A DNA stretch of 64,000 bases, taken from NCBI GenBank assembly GCA_946811185.2, contig OX328098.1, positions 41,603,650 to 41,667,649 of the forward strand, written 5' to 3'. A program made the translations under genes and the position numbers. This stretch comes from Hippopus hippopus. Lineage: Eukaryota > Mollusca > Bivalvia > Cardiida > Cardiidae. The notes beneath the pieces are model-generated. The model had not been told where the DNA came from. It saw nothing but the letters and a program-made list of their open reading frames with translations, and made no database searches. This document shows, piece after piece, positions 1 to 10,490 of this stretch. How positions within the stretch are numbered: the stretch's first letter is position 1; the number at the start of each line of letters is the position of its first letter.

Positions 1-141
1 ATCAGCAGTGAGAGAGGAATGAATCCTACCTCAGTAACTATCATCAATTATTGGAAAGAAATTGGCTGAGCCGGGGATCGAACCAGCAGCCACCCCTGTT
101 CTTGAGTCCTGTTCGCTACCAACTGCTCCACCGAGGCTCGG
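1..141 (-). repeat. tRNA-derived SINE (family 1), cut by window edge
   Basis: Read on the minus strand, the right end looks like a tRNA: an A-box-like GGAGCAGTTGGTAGCG and a B box GGTTCGATCCC, followed by the body sequence shared with the complete copy at 55180-55486. The 3' tail lies beyond the window start. It resembles a tRNA gene only in its first ~75 bases. Confidence 0.75.
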
Positions 142-408
142 GCAAAGGAGAAAATGCTGGTAACTGAATGTGTTTTAAAAAGCTTCTTTCTCTGTTTCTC
201 TAAATTCTCCCAACCCTTAAAGAGCCTTTCAAAACTATAGTTGCCCTTACTGCCAGTTTAGATCGAGTTCAGACTGCACAAAACCTGCAATCTGATCTTT
301 GATCTACACTGTCCACTTTGCTGAAACTTTACAGACAAAAACTATGATATTATGACTATTTGGGTCCTAATTCTAGACCAAAAATGTTTGTTGGGTTTAT
401 TCCTCACT

Positions 409-638
409 CTAACCAGTTACTACACAATCCAAAATTTTAAGACCCTGTGGAAGAAGCCTTTGAAAACATTGTGGAAAAAGGAGAAAATGCTGGTAACCAG
501 CATTTTCTCCTTTTCCCACTATGTTTTCTCCCCTGTCAAAGACAAATTCCATCATTTCAGTCACATTTAATTTGTTGTCTGCAAATGCTTTGAATGTGGG
601 CAAGACTACATTTTTGTCATTTGGTAAACGTTTGTTAA
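409..638 (-). mobile_element. Family A MITE, near complete
   Basis: The central palindrome (AAAGGAGAAAATGCTGGT and its complement, 473-527) is flanked by the family A body, and the copy ends in TTTGGTAAACGTTTGTTAA. The left end is worn (CTAACCAGTTACTACAC). Confidence 0.85.
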
Positions 639-1562
639 ATAGGTGTAATCAAAACCAAATATAAAGGCTCTTCTTTGCCATACAATTACATTGAGGAAGA
701 AAATGCAGGTAACTCAGTATTGTGGACCTACTCTTTACCAGACAACAAAATTAGAGTCCCATTTGTATTGAAAGCATTTACAGACAAGAAATTAAATGTA
801 GCTCCAGTTCTAAAATTGTCTTAAAAAGGGTAAAATTTACTGAAAAAGGAAAATTATTATGCTTACCAGCATTTTCTCCTTTTCTTGCACTGTTTTCAAA
901 GCCTTCTTACTCAGGGCTGTTATACATGTGACTGTCTCATTCTTTTATATAATATGATTGAAAATATTGATATAACCAGAAAATAAGCCTTCTTATAATT
1001 TCTTTATGTCATACAATAATCTATAGCCCAATTCCGAGGCATAAACATAATACCATAGAACTGAAATTACACAGTCATGCCAAACTGGGACATGTATGAT
1101 CTGACACAAGTTAGCATTTGAGATAATTTTGTAAATGAGTCTAGAAAAGTGTTTATAAAGCAAGCTTTTGCAGGAGAGACTGATAAATTTTTTTTTAAAC
1201 GAGTTTCACAAATTTTCATCTCAAAAGCTAATAAATGTCAAGATTCTTTCAATCACATATGTGTATCTTTCAAATGGCAAAAACAAAAGCCTACATTGCT
1301 CTCATGGAATTTACCACGAATGAAACCGCCTCACTCCATTTGAGCCCACTACCAGCATGAAAAATAATTCAGAGGAAGTTTACACATTAATGGCTTTATT
1401 TTACATTGACACAAAACTATAACAATCACTCTATAACTGATTCCTGAAAACTTTAGTATTGGTGCCTTGTTGTGGGTAGTTCCAAAGCTCAGCATTGTAT
1501 GGGAACCCTACCCTACACCTACACCACTATCTCCCCTGCTGTCTCCTTTCCTCACGATGTTT
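639..1562. other. Non-coding, with one worn family A copy
   Basis: A degenerate + oriented family A copy spans about 729-930 (ACTCTTTACCAGACAACAAA to the AGGGCTGTT region). The rest is AT-rich. No coding or RNA feature was recognised, including in the short open frame at 1149-1343. Confidence 0.5.
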
Positions 1563-1780
1563 TTAACTCTTTACCACACAATCCCCAGTTTTAACAACCC
1601 TGAGAAAGAAGCCTTTAGAAAACATTGTGGGAAAAGGAGAAAATGCTCGTTTTTCTCTTTTCCCCGCAATGTTTTCCACCCTATCACAGACAGCTTCCAT
1701 TTTTTGGGCCACATTTAATTTGTCTGCAAATGCTTTCAATTTGGACAAATCTAAAATTTTGTCATGTGGTAAAGAGTTAA
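1563..1780 (-). mobile_element. Family A MITE
   Basis: Both TTAA-containing ends are present (TTAACTCTTTACCACAC and GTGGTAAAGAGTTAA). The palindrome is damaged: the right arm has lost bases around the centre, leaving AAAATGCTCGTTTTTCTC. Confidence 0.9.
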
Positions 1781-2007
1781 AGGTTATCTTCCTCAGAGTT
1801 GAAAAAAAAACTTGTGTTTGTTTGGTAAAGGGTTAAACTTACAGTATTTCATAATGTTTCAGACTTATACATCCTGTCTTTGTTACTGGAGTTAAAAAAG
1901 GTTAATAATCCACAAAAGAAGATGACTCATGCCAGTTTTACCTCAGACTTAATGACTTAGTGCAACAGCCTTTCCGCCATGACACATTTTCTGTTTGTTA
2001 TTTTTGT

Positions 2008-2247
2008 GTAACCCTTTACCAAACAATCTCAAGTTTTTGAGACCTTAAGAAAGAAGGTTTTTGAAAACATTGTTGGAAAATGGTAAAATGCTGGTACCAG
2101 CATTTTCTCCTTTTCCCACAATGTTTTCTAACCTTTTCAAGACCTATTCCACTATTTCACTATTTCAGCAACATCTCATTTGTCGCCTGGCAATGCATAC
2201 TTTGGATTTCAATAAATCCAAAATTTTGGTGTGTGGTAAAGGGTTAA
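2008..2247 (-). mobile_element. Family A MITE, first of a three-copy array
   Basis: The left end is TGTAACCCTTTACCAAAC and the right end GTGTGGTAAAGGGTTAA. The palindrome centre lacks one AT pair (GCTGGTACCAGC). The last TTAA is also the first TTAA of the next copy. Confidence 0.9.
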
Positions 2248-2457
2248 CTCTTTACAAAACAACAATAAGTATGACCCGTCCGATTGAAATATTTGCAGAC
2301 AACACATAAAAAAGGTAACAAGTGATTAAAAGGTAGAAAACATCATGGGAAAAGGAGAAGTGCCGGTTACCAGTATTTTTTCCTTTTCCAACAAGTTATG
2401 TGGACTGACCCCAATTCTGTCTTCCTCAGGGTCATCAAATTTTTTTGACTGTCTTAA
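2244..2457 (+). mobile_element. Family A MITE, second of array
   Basis: It starts at the TTAA that closes the previous copy and ends at the TTAA that opens the next. The long flank with TATTTGCAGAC comes first, then a worn palindrome (AAAGGAGAAGTGCCGGTTAC). Confidence 0.8.
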
Positions 2458-2698
2458 CCCTTTACAAGACAATCCTGTGTTTTAATGACGCAGAGGATGT
2501 TTTTTTTTGTAATTGTGGGAAAAGAAGAAAATACTGGTGACCAGCACTTTCTTTTCTAACCACCTTTCTCCTGCCCCCCTCCCTCCTATTATTTCTACCC
2601 TTTCAGAAGTGAAATCCCATCATTTTGGCCACATTTTATATGTTGTCTACACTTTCAGTTTGACAGGTCTATAATTTTGTCACCTGGTAATGAGTAAA
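2454..2698 (-). mobile_element. Family A MITE, third of array
   Basis: It opens with TTAACCCTTTACAAGACAAT and ends with CACCTGGTAATGAGTAA. The palindrome arms are diverged (TACTGGTGACCAGCACTTTC) and a C-rich tract of about 15 bases is inserted. Confidence 0.75.
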
Positions 2699-2849
2699 CT
2701 TTTGCTGTTTTAGCAAGAAGTTTAGACCAAGACCAGACAGCAAAAAACAAGCAGTCTGATCTTTGATCTACACTGTCCATAATGTGAAGTTATTGTAGCT
2801 AGTTTTGATGAAGCAATATTTCACTTGTCTGATTTACTGATTTACTGCA

Positions 2850-3068
2850 TTAACCCATTACCACACAATCCTGAGTTTGTGGAAGGAGGCTTTTGAAAAC
2901 ATTTTGGGAAAAGGAGAAAATGCTGGTAACCAGCATTTTCTCCTTGTCCCAAAATGTTTTCCACCCTCTTAATGACAAATTGCAACGTTTGAGCCACATT
3001 AAATTTGTCGTCTGCAAATGCTTTCAATTTGGACAAGTCTGAAATTTTGTTGTTTGGTAAAGAGTTAA
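2850..3068 (-). mobile_element. Family A MITE, complete
   Basis: Both TTAA ends are intact. The palindrome carries paired changes: the arms read TTTTGGGAAAAGGAG and CTCCTTGTCCCAAAA, so the unusual TTTTGGG is mirrored on both sides. Confidence 0.92.
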
Positions 3069-3102
3069 AATGTCCTTTTCTTTATCAGGCACTCCAAAGG
3101 TA

Positions 3103-3288
3103 ATTTCTTTACCAGACAATGAAAATTTGTACTCATTAAGTTGAAGGCATTTGCTAACGACAAATCACATGTGGACCAACAGAAGATTTCTGGCTTTATC
3201 ATGGTAGTAAACATTGTGGAAAAAGAAAAAAAAAATGCTGGTTTCTCATCAAGATTGTTTAAACTCAAGTGGATATGTGGTAAAGGTT
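3103..3288 (+). mobile_element. Family A MITE, right palindrome arm deleted
   Basis: The long flank and left arm are present up to ATGCTGGTTTCTCATCAAGA. The right arm is missing, and the copy ends in GATATGTGGTAAAGGTTA. Confidence 0.7.
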
Positions 3289-3289
3289 A

Positions 3290-3700
3290 CATCAATATTT
3301 AGGCTGAAAGTGGTTTAAAACCTCATTTGTCAAAAGTATTGTGAGAAAAGGTGAAAACCCTGGATACAAAATTTCCTACTTTACCCACTATGTTTTCAAA
3401 TGCCATCTTTTTCAGGGTCGTGGAAAACAGGATTGTTTTGAAAAGGATCAATATAGCCCTTCATCAGAAAATCCTGATTTAATGACTCTTTGAAATTAGG
3501 CTGTAGAAAACATTGTGGGAAAAGAGGTCAGTGCCTTTAATCAGCATTTTCTGCTTTTCCCACGCAACCTTGTATTTTTTTTTTCTTTGTTTCAAAATAA
3601 AATCCTATCACTTCAGTCACATTTACCAAGTCGTCTGCAACTGCTTTGAATTTAGACGAGTCTAAAATATTCATTTTTTGTCGTATGGTAAAAAATTGAA
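3290..3700. mobile_element. Two worn family A copies
   Basis: A degenerate + copy lies at about 3290-3450 (AAAAGGTGAAAACCCTGG). A - copy follows at about 3453-3700, recognised by GAAAACATTGTGGGAAAAGA and GTCGTCTGCAACTGCTTTG. The termini are too worn to place exactly. Confidence 0.6.
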
Positions 3701-4560
3701 TGAGCCATCCTTTAAAACATCACCTAAATTTTAACTCATTTAGACAATGAATATAGTAAAACAAAAGAATGGCAAGTAAGACTTCAATAAGGCTTTTTCG
3801 AGATTCTCCTGTAGGCCTATTAAATCTCGATCAGCTCACAGTTACATGTAATCAATCAATGAGTAATCAATCGATGAAAACTAGATCTATAAATCTATGG
3901 TTGATCAACAGGGCAAATTAGAGAGAAACGTTATTATCTTATAAAAATAATAATTCTAAACAACAAACCTTTAATTGCTCCAGTATTTATTACGACTTTA
4001 ACCCACTCGTGTTACAGTAAGACGACACAATTTGCTTTGTCTTTGTTATGGAGCCACAACAAGTTACTGCGTCAGTAAATTTCGCTGTTTTTCAATTTAC
4101 ACAACTTTTAAAGGTGCATATGAATACTTCAACCCTAATGCTAAATTCAAACTACTCCGGCTGTGAGACTGTCAGTGGTAAAAGAATATACAAGGCTTAA
4201 TAGTAATTGTATCTTTCATGTTGGATACTCCACAATGAATGTTACCTCCTCAGTCCAAATGGGGACATATATCTTTGAAAAAAAATCACTAAAATATTGA
4301 TAAACAAATTGAAACTGAGGCTAAATACATGACTACAACAAAAAGGAGAGGTCAGTGAAGGGGTCTCAGGTTCATGGACATGTAGGCCCTACTTACAGGA
4401 TGTCTTCACAAAATTCAATTTTAGTTTTGAATATGGTAGGTCTTTTACAGCCTCATACCCTTTTCAGTGTGTTCAATTGGCATTAAAAAGTAATTACGAT
4501 ACACAGTTTCAAACAAGACACCGTGTTGTTATTTTCTTCATTAAAACTTTAATGTTTCAG
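3701..4560. other. Non-coding, nothing recognised
   Basis: Low-complexity AT-rich sequence. Between about 3840 and 3890 there is a cluster of ATCAATC/ATCGAT words. No long frame and no splice-flanked coding segment was seen. Confidence 0.4.
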
Positions 4561-4564
4561 AAGA

Positions 4565-4650
4565 CAGTAGAGAACAGGTAGAGCAATGGCTTCTCATGTG
4601 GAAGGTTCCAGGTTTGAATCAAGTGATACGGGGAGTTAACCTGTGGGACT
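4565..4650 (+). repeat. tRNA-like SINE head fragment
   Basis: GGTAGAGCAATGGCTTCTC resembles an A box and GGTTTGAATCA a B box, about 33 bases apart. No CCA-type acceptor pairing was found, so a SINE head is more likely than a working tRNA gene. Confidence 0.45.
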
Positions 4651-4789
4651 ACCTAAATCATGGCATGTACAGCTTAAGGTTTAGGGATTTCTGGAAGCAA
4701 TCATCATGAGTTGTTATTTCATAAGTTAAAAATGACTTGTTTCAGGATCAATGTGAAATGACTGTTTAAACTAATCAAAACTTTAATGA

Positions 4790-4990
4790 AATCTTCACCA
4801 ACTAAACAGGATTTTCAATGACCCTAAGGAAGAAAATTGTTAAAAGCAGTATGGAAAAAATGTGGTAATAAGCATTTTCTCCTCGTTGCACAATGTATTC
4901 TACTCTGTAAAAGACAACTATCATAATTTAAGACTATATCACGTCCGCAAATGCTTTTGATTTATAGTCTCAAATTTTATCATGAAGAGG
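4790..4990 (-). mobile_element. Worn family A MITE
   Basis: Recognised by the half palindrome AATAAGCATTTTCTCCTCG and by CCGCAAATGCTTTTGATTTA near the right end. The termini are lost. Confidence 0.6.
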
Positions 4991-5008
4991 GTCAAAGGCA
5001 AAATTACA

Positions 5009-5180
5009 GAAATCCTCTGTAATACATATTTCATGGAAAGATCTGGAATATCATGATAAAAAATTTTGCATACAACTATAAATACTGGAATACGGAAATC
5101 CTCTGTAATACATATTTCATGGAAAGACTTGGAATATCATGATAAAAAAATTTGCATACAACTATAAATACTGGCATATC
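5009..5180. repeat. Tandem duplication, 86-bp unit, two copies
   Basis: The segment beginning GAAATCCTCTGTAATACATA at 5009 repeats at 5095 with only a few differences (for example GATCTGGAAT versus GACTTGGAAT). This is a recent direct duplication with no coding content. Confidence 0.92.
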
Positions 5181-5530
5181 TGGTTTAACTGTGAAGGAAT
5201 ATGCGGCCTCACTGGATGACACATTTCCATTTGCACTTTCAAAACAAAATATATACAGCTCTCTTTATGAATATCTCATTATCATGATGCCTGATTAATG
5301 GCAAGCAGTGACTCTCGCAATAATCACTTTGCCAGAACTCATGGTTACCGCTTTTAAGTGAACAAGAACATTATGCCCTCATTTAAGGTATGTTTAGGAT
5401 GACACAATATAAATACATGTATATCTAGTTAGTTGCTAAAAACACCCACAAGAGGCAAGCCACGTCATTGAGTCTTCGCTTTCTGGCTTATATTCTAAGA
5501 CATGTTTGATTTTAATGATGTAAAGAAAAA

Positions 5531-5911
5531 AGTATCTTATCACTACCCAGTAACAATTCTTTTATTTCACAAAATCTCAGTAATATGCTGTATCATCTTC
5601 ATTAAGGAAGCCTTTCAAACTATAAAACCGTAATGGGGCTTGAAAGATCTTAAAAAAGTATCTTATCACTACCCAGTAATAATTCTTTTATTTCACAAAA
5701 TCTCAGTAATATGCTGTATCATCTTCATTAAGGAAGCCTTTCAAACTATAAAACCGTAATGGGGCTTGAAAGATCTTAAAAAAGTATCTTATCACTACCC
5801 AGTAACAATTCTTTTGATTTATTTCACAAAATCTCAGTAATATGCTGTATCATCTTCATTAAGGAAGCCTTTCAAACTATAAAACCATATTGGGGCTTCA
5901 AAGATCTGACA
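5531..5911. repeat. Tandem triplication, 126-bp unit
   Basis: Units begin with AGTATCTTATCACTACCCAG at 5531, 5657 and 5783. The third unit has a short insertion (TGATT) after CAATTCTTT. Units 1 and 2 differ at only a few bases (AACAATTC versus AATAATTC). Confidence 0.93.
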
Positions 5912-5984
5912 AATTAATTTTTGCACTATGACAACACCTTTCTGATGCTGGAGTAATAGGTGCTTCTATACGGAAACATAAAAA

Positions 5985-6211
5985 GTCAAAACTCCACCTC
6001 ACAATTCCATGTTTTAACGACCCTGGAGAAGGCTTTTGAAAACATTGTACGAAAAGGAGAAAATGCTGGTAAGCAGCATTTTCTCCTTCTCACGCAATGT
6101 TTTCTACCCTTCTCAATACAAATTTCAATTTTTTCATTCACATTTATTTTGGTGTCTGCAAATGCTTTCAGTTTGGAAAAGTCTAAAATTTTGTTGTTTC
6201 GTATAGGGTTT
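5985..6211 (-). mobile_element. Family A MITE
   Basis: A good palindrome (AAAATGCTGGTAAGCAGC core) with the body following. Both ends are worn: ACTCCACCTCACAATTCC on the left and TTTCGTATAGGGTTTAA on the right. Confidence 0.85.
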
Positions 6212-6559
6212 AACTTCACCACTTTGAAGCTAATAAAAGTTGTATCAATACGTCTATGCAACAAATATGGAGTTACACCAAAGGTTGACTTGTAGGGTAA
6301 TTAGATGAAATTGCTATGAATAAGTGAATGACAGACATGTGCTGACGAGACACCCAGCAAAGCAGTAGATTTATTTGGATCCTCTTTTTGGGCGTTGTAA
6401 ATGTGTGTCTATGTAAAAACGATATAATGATCTAAAAGCATTCGAAGTAGACAAAGCTGTTTAAACCACTCACAAGTCCATGTCATGCAAAAATGATGAA
6501 GTATGCCTACCCAGCTTTAATGATTAAAGAATCGAAGTTGGAAAAGGTACAGTAAAGAT

Positions 6560-7020
6560 TTTTCCGTTGCGACAGATTGAAAATATTTGTAGTTTTGTCG
6601 AGTCTCTGAAGTTCAAACGTATCGTGCCTGTAACAGCTGTCGACCTGGCTGGCCTGAGGAGGCACGGACATACATGTTCTGTATGAGTTTATAGTTCTTG
6701 GTAACCTTGCTCTAATGTCGGGACGTTGTTAGCGGTGTATTCATATTCTGCGATCCAGACTGAAAGAAACGGCCCAATAATAGTGAAATAAAGCACAAAG
6801 ATACAAACTATTGATTTTTAACAACAAATATAACGCGGACAGCAATCACATGGCAAGCTGGTACACGTGCAATGGTATCGCACGTGCAAAGCACGTGTTT
6901 AGGCTTACTAGAGATCGCGAGATCAGGATCATTCCATCGTGTCTGCTACACTTGATTTGATTTCCCTTCATCCCTCTCATGTCCATCCCTCCTCGTGAGT
7001 TACAGCGCTGTTAAAGTGCA
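6560..7020. promoter_or_regulatory. CpG-richer stretch with three CACGTG boxes (candidate promoter)
   Basis: CpG dinucleotides are frequent here (for example TCGGGACGTTGTTAGCGG and GATCGCGAGATC), whereas most of the window is CpG-poor. Three perfect CACGTG palindromes lie at 6864-6869, 6881-6886 and 6892-6897. CACGTG is the core bound by bHLH-zip factors (USF, MYC/MAX, CLOCK families). On the minus strand, an ATG near 6990 is followed by an open stretch reaching a GTAAGC-type donor near 6912, but the predicted peptide is not one I recognise. The target gene is unknown and could lie outside the window. Confidence 0.35.
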
Positions 7021-7179
7021 AAAAATAGATCTAGATCTACTTGTTGCCTAGAAAAACTTAGCCTGGGTCTAGGCGTTAGTAATTTCTTGAGTTCAGACTG
7101 CACATTTGTACAGTCTAATCCTGATCTACATTGGCTGCCAAGGCAACTACAGTTGTGAAAGGTGCTTGAAGGCTTAATG

Positions 7180-7382
7180 CATACACTCTTTATTAGACCT
7201 CAGAATTTTAGACTTGTCGAAATTTAAACAATTTGCAGAAGCTCAAGCGATGAAATTCGTTGTTGAAAGGGTGGAAAATATTGTTGGAAAAAGAGAAAAT
7301 ACAGCAGTTTCTGACAAATATTCTGTTCAAAAGCCCTGATCCTATCGGTTATTGAAACTCTGGATCGTTTGATAAAGGATTA
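7180..7382 (+). mobile_element. Family A MITE with damaged palindrome
   Basis: The long flank (AATTTTAGACTTGTCGAAAT) and left arm are present. The right arm has collapsed to TTTCTGACAAATATTCTG. It ends in GTTTGATAAAGGATTAA. Confidence 0.8.
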
Positions 7383-8249
7383 ATGGAGTAAGGTTTGATT
7401 TATTGACATAGAACTCATATAAGAAGAGCAAAAGGTAATCCTGAAGCTCTAGGTACACTAATAAGGGAACTCTTCTGGCCAGATCTACACAGATAAAGAG
7501 TTCGTCAGTTCTTCATAATTTGTTACTTGGGCTATTTACTTTTATGCAGTAAATCAATTTTTTTTTTGTAGAGAACCAATATACACCTAGATAAATTTTT
7601 CTTTGCAGTAATATAAACTTCGTGGTTAAATTTCATTAAAAGATGCAATTCTGGGCGTTTCAAGATTGGATGGTCATTTAACAATTTGTAACTCCAATCA
7701 CTTTTATCACATCAGATATGACATCAGCATACTGATTTGAATTTAAATCCTGATCATCATCTTGTGTTATTGATCATATAACTTTTCCATAAGTCTTAGG
7801 GAAACCCTAGAACGAAATCGTCTTTTCTAATCCAGTGATAGCCTAAATGCTTTTTTTTTTAATTTGGTGAGATTATGGAAATCTGAATACCTGTAGCTCT
7901 CTTTAAGAGCTAATGGTGAAATACTCAGTGATCTATTGTCCATTGGTAAAGATTTGTTTTCATAGGAAATTAAATGATCTGATTATGTCTGATTAATATC
8001 CCTTTGTTTAGAACAACTGAAAAAACACACTGACCTTTCAATCCTCAGAGCGACGTTCACTACTATATAGTTGCTTTGGTAGCCATTGTAGATCAAGATT
8101 ATAGAGCATAAAACATGCTGTCTGAAGTTGAATCTACATTGTTTGCAAGGCTGAGATACTGTGACCAATAGCAGCACAGCCGTTAGAACTTCTTGATTTT
8201 TTTTTTCAGCCTATGAGCAACCAATTTTCTTTTCCCCATCCAAATATGA
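7383..8249. other. Non-coding, with a worn family B copy
   Basis: A diverged family B element lies at about 8085-8150 (CATTGTAGATCAAGATTATA and GAATCTACATTGTTTGC). The rest is AT-rich with no recognised feature. Confidence 0.45.
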
Positions 8250-8478
8250 TTAACCCTTTCCCAAACAATCCCTGGTTTCTACGACCCTGAGATAGAAGCC
8301 TTTTGAAAACGTTGTGGGAAAAGGAGAAAATGCTGGTAACCAGCATTTTCTCCTTTTCCCACAATGTTTTCTACCCTGCTGGAAACAAATTTCAATTTTT
8401 GAGTTACGTTTATTTTGTCATCTGCAAGTGCTTTCAATTTGGACCAGTCTAAAATTTTGTCGTTTGGTAAAGAGTTAA
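8250..8478 (-). mobile_element. Family A MITE, complete and well preserved
   Basis: Starts TTAACCCTTTCCCAAAC and ends GTTTGGTAAAGAGTTAA. The palindrome at about 8305-8371 is nearly perfect. It is very close in sequence to 48649-48877. Confidence 0.95.
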
Positions 8479-8524
8479 TTAAGATGTCCACAAATAAAGT
8501 ACCCTATCTTGTGACCAGAAAATA

Positions 8525-8729
8525 CTGTCAACCATTTATTATGCAATCCTGAGAAAGAAAGCTTTTGAAAACATTGTTGAAAACGGATAATTCACCTTTT
8601 CTCATGCAATGTTTTCTATCCCATCAAATCTCCTGATCTGAGCCACATGTTATTTGTAATTATACATAATTAGGCTTATCCACTGAAAATTGACTAGTCT
8701 CAAATTGTGTCGTCTGGTGAAAAGTTAAT
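8525..8729 (-). mobile_element. Worn family A MITE, palindrome partly deleted
   Basis: GAAAACATTGTTGAAAACGG is followed directly by the right arm (CACCTTTTCTCATGCAATG), so the centre is gone. The right end reads GTCTGGTGAAAAGTTAA. Confidence 0.7.
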
Positions 8730-8762
8730 TGAAACCTTTCAATATTAATCTGTCAACATGGA

Positions 8763-8999
8763 TTAACTTTGTCAGACAACAAAATTTTAGACCTGACTAT
8801 ATTGAAAGCATTTACATTTGACATATTAAATGTGGCTTACAGGATAATGTTTGTCTTTGAAAGGGTTGGAAAAATTGTGGAAGAAGGAGAAAATGATAGT
8901 AAACAGCATTTTCTCTTTTTTCCCCCGCAACATTTTGAAAGGCTTCTTTCAAAGGGTTCATTTAATTATTTCAACTTGGAATTGTTTGGTAAAGGGTTG
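8763..8999 (+). mobile_element. Family A MITE, diverged
   Basis: Left end TTAACTTTGTCAGACAACAA, right end GTTTGGTAAAGGGTTGAA. The palindrome is diverged at its centre (AAATGATAGTAAACAGCATT). Confidence 0.8.
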
Positions 9000-9049
9000 A
9001 ACCATTACTGTACAGACTTTTTCGGGACCTTACAAGACAATCCAGATTC

Positions 9050-9278
9050 TTAACCCTTTACCACATAACCCCGAGTTTTAACAACCCTGAGAAACAAGCC
9101 TTTTGAAAACATTGAGAGAAAAGGAGAAAATGCTGGTAACCAGCATTTTCTCCTTTTCCCACAATGCTTTTTACTCTTCAAACAGCAAACTAAACTTTTG
9201 AGTGACGTTTATTTTATTGTCTGGGAAGGCTTTCAATTTGGGCAAGTCTTAATTTTTTGTAGTTTGGTAAAGGGTTAA
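9050..9278 (-). mobile_element. Family A MITE, complete; starts an array
   Basis: Opens TTAACCCTTTACCACATAAC and closes GTTTGGTAAAGGGTTAA. Its last TTAA opens the next, truncated copy. Confidence 0.93.
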
Positions 9279-9440
9279 TGATCTTGAGGAAGAAAGCCTT
9301 TGGAAATAGTGGAACAAGTAGGAAAATGTTGGTAACCAGTATTTTCTTCTTTTTTCCTGTATGTTTTCTACCCCTTCTAAGACAAATCCAATCATGTTAC
9401 CCAATTCGTCTAATGCAACTGCTCTCAATTTACTGTTTAA
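9275..9440 (-). mobile_element. Family A MITE, 5' end missing
   Basis: It begins at the shared TTAA but goes straight into TGATCTTGAGGAAGAAAGCC, so the terminal ~25 bases are absent. It then runs through a diverged palindrome to TTTACTGTTTAA. Confidence 0.8.
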
Positions 9441-9662
9441 CCCTTTACCATACAATCCCGACTTTTAACAACTCTGTAAGAGAGGGCTTTTGAAAACCAT
9501 GTGAGAAAAGGAGGCAATGCTGGTAACCAGCATTTTCTTCTTTTCCCACATTTTCTGCCCTATGAAAGACAGAAATCATCATTTTATCCACATTTAGCTT
9601 GTCGTCTGCAAATACTTTCAATTTGGTCCACTCAGAAGTTTAGTCATTTGGTGAAGGGTTAA
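9437..9662 (-). mobile_element. Family A MITE, complete; end of array
   Basis: Shares its first TTAA with the previous copy and ends TTTGGTGAAGGGTTAA. One palindrome arm has GGAGGCAATG and the other has lost part of CCCACAATG. Confidence 0.92.
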
Positions 9663-10294
9663 AAAAAAGACCCTTCCATGCAGGGATGTGGTATACGAAA
9701 TATGAGAAAAGAGGAAAATGCCCCGATTACCCATCCCCCCAACTTCAGTTAATAGATTATTTCTGAGCAGATCTGTATGAGCTGGGACAGTTTTGAGTTT
9801 TCAGTTTTAGCTGCAAAGTCACAAAATCTTGTAAAGGGAGGAAAACATCACTCCTATTCATGTGGAAAACTTTTAACCTTTAGGAAGGGGTTGCTTAATA
9901 CAGGTGGCTTCTAGATACAGGTACAAACCAAATTTCTCTGTGTTAATCTTTTCAGTAAGTGTCTGCTAGATGTACAACGAAAGTTGTCTGCAGGTGATGA
10001 GCCACTTTAAAGAATGTCATCACATTCTTGTGGATCCAGAATCATGAGGTAGAATGCCAATGGTCCTTGGACATGAAGAAAAATTGATGGATTACAAAAA
10101 CTCAAATCCTGGTCAGCCTTTGCCCAGGGTTGATACTTTTTGCAGATATATAAATGGCCTCTTCACAGAGCATGAAAAGCATGTAACTGAAAACATAGGT
10201 TGCGAAATATAATTTGTCTAAATTTTTTACATCATTGACATACCCACCATCCTATCCATGTATTATATACATGAATGATTTAGCTCTTACTTTG
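9663..10294. other. Non-coding, nothing recognised
   Basis: A few GAGGAAAATGC-like words at 9710-9725 may be a family A remnant. No other feature was seen. Confidence 0.4.
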
Positions 10295-10490
10295 TTAACA
10301 TTTTACCAGATGACAAAATTTTAGAACAGTCCAAATAGATGGCAGTTGCAGACGACAAAATAAATGTGACTCAAAAATTTATTTTTTGGGGGAGAATAGT
10401 AAAAAATATTTTGGGAAAAGGGAAAAATGCTGGTTACCAGCATTTTCTCCTTTTCCCAAAATGGTTTCAAACGCTTTATAAGCTCCACTG

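Noticed and set aside
2008..2698. Regularly spaced repeats resembling a CRISPR array
   Set aside because: Units are ~220-240 bp with TTAA-ended inverted termini and alternate in orientation; there are no short direct repeats with unique spacers and the DNA is animal.
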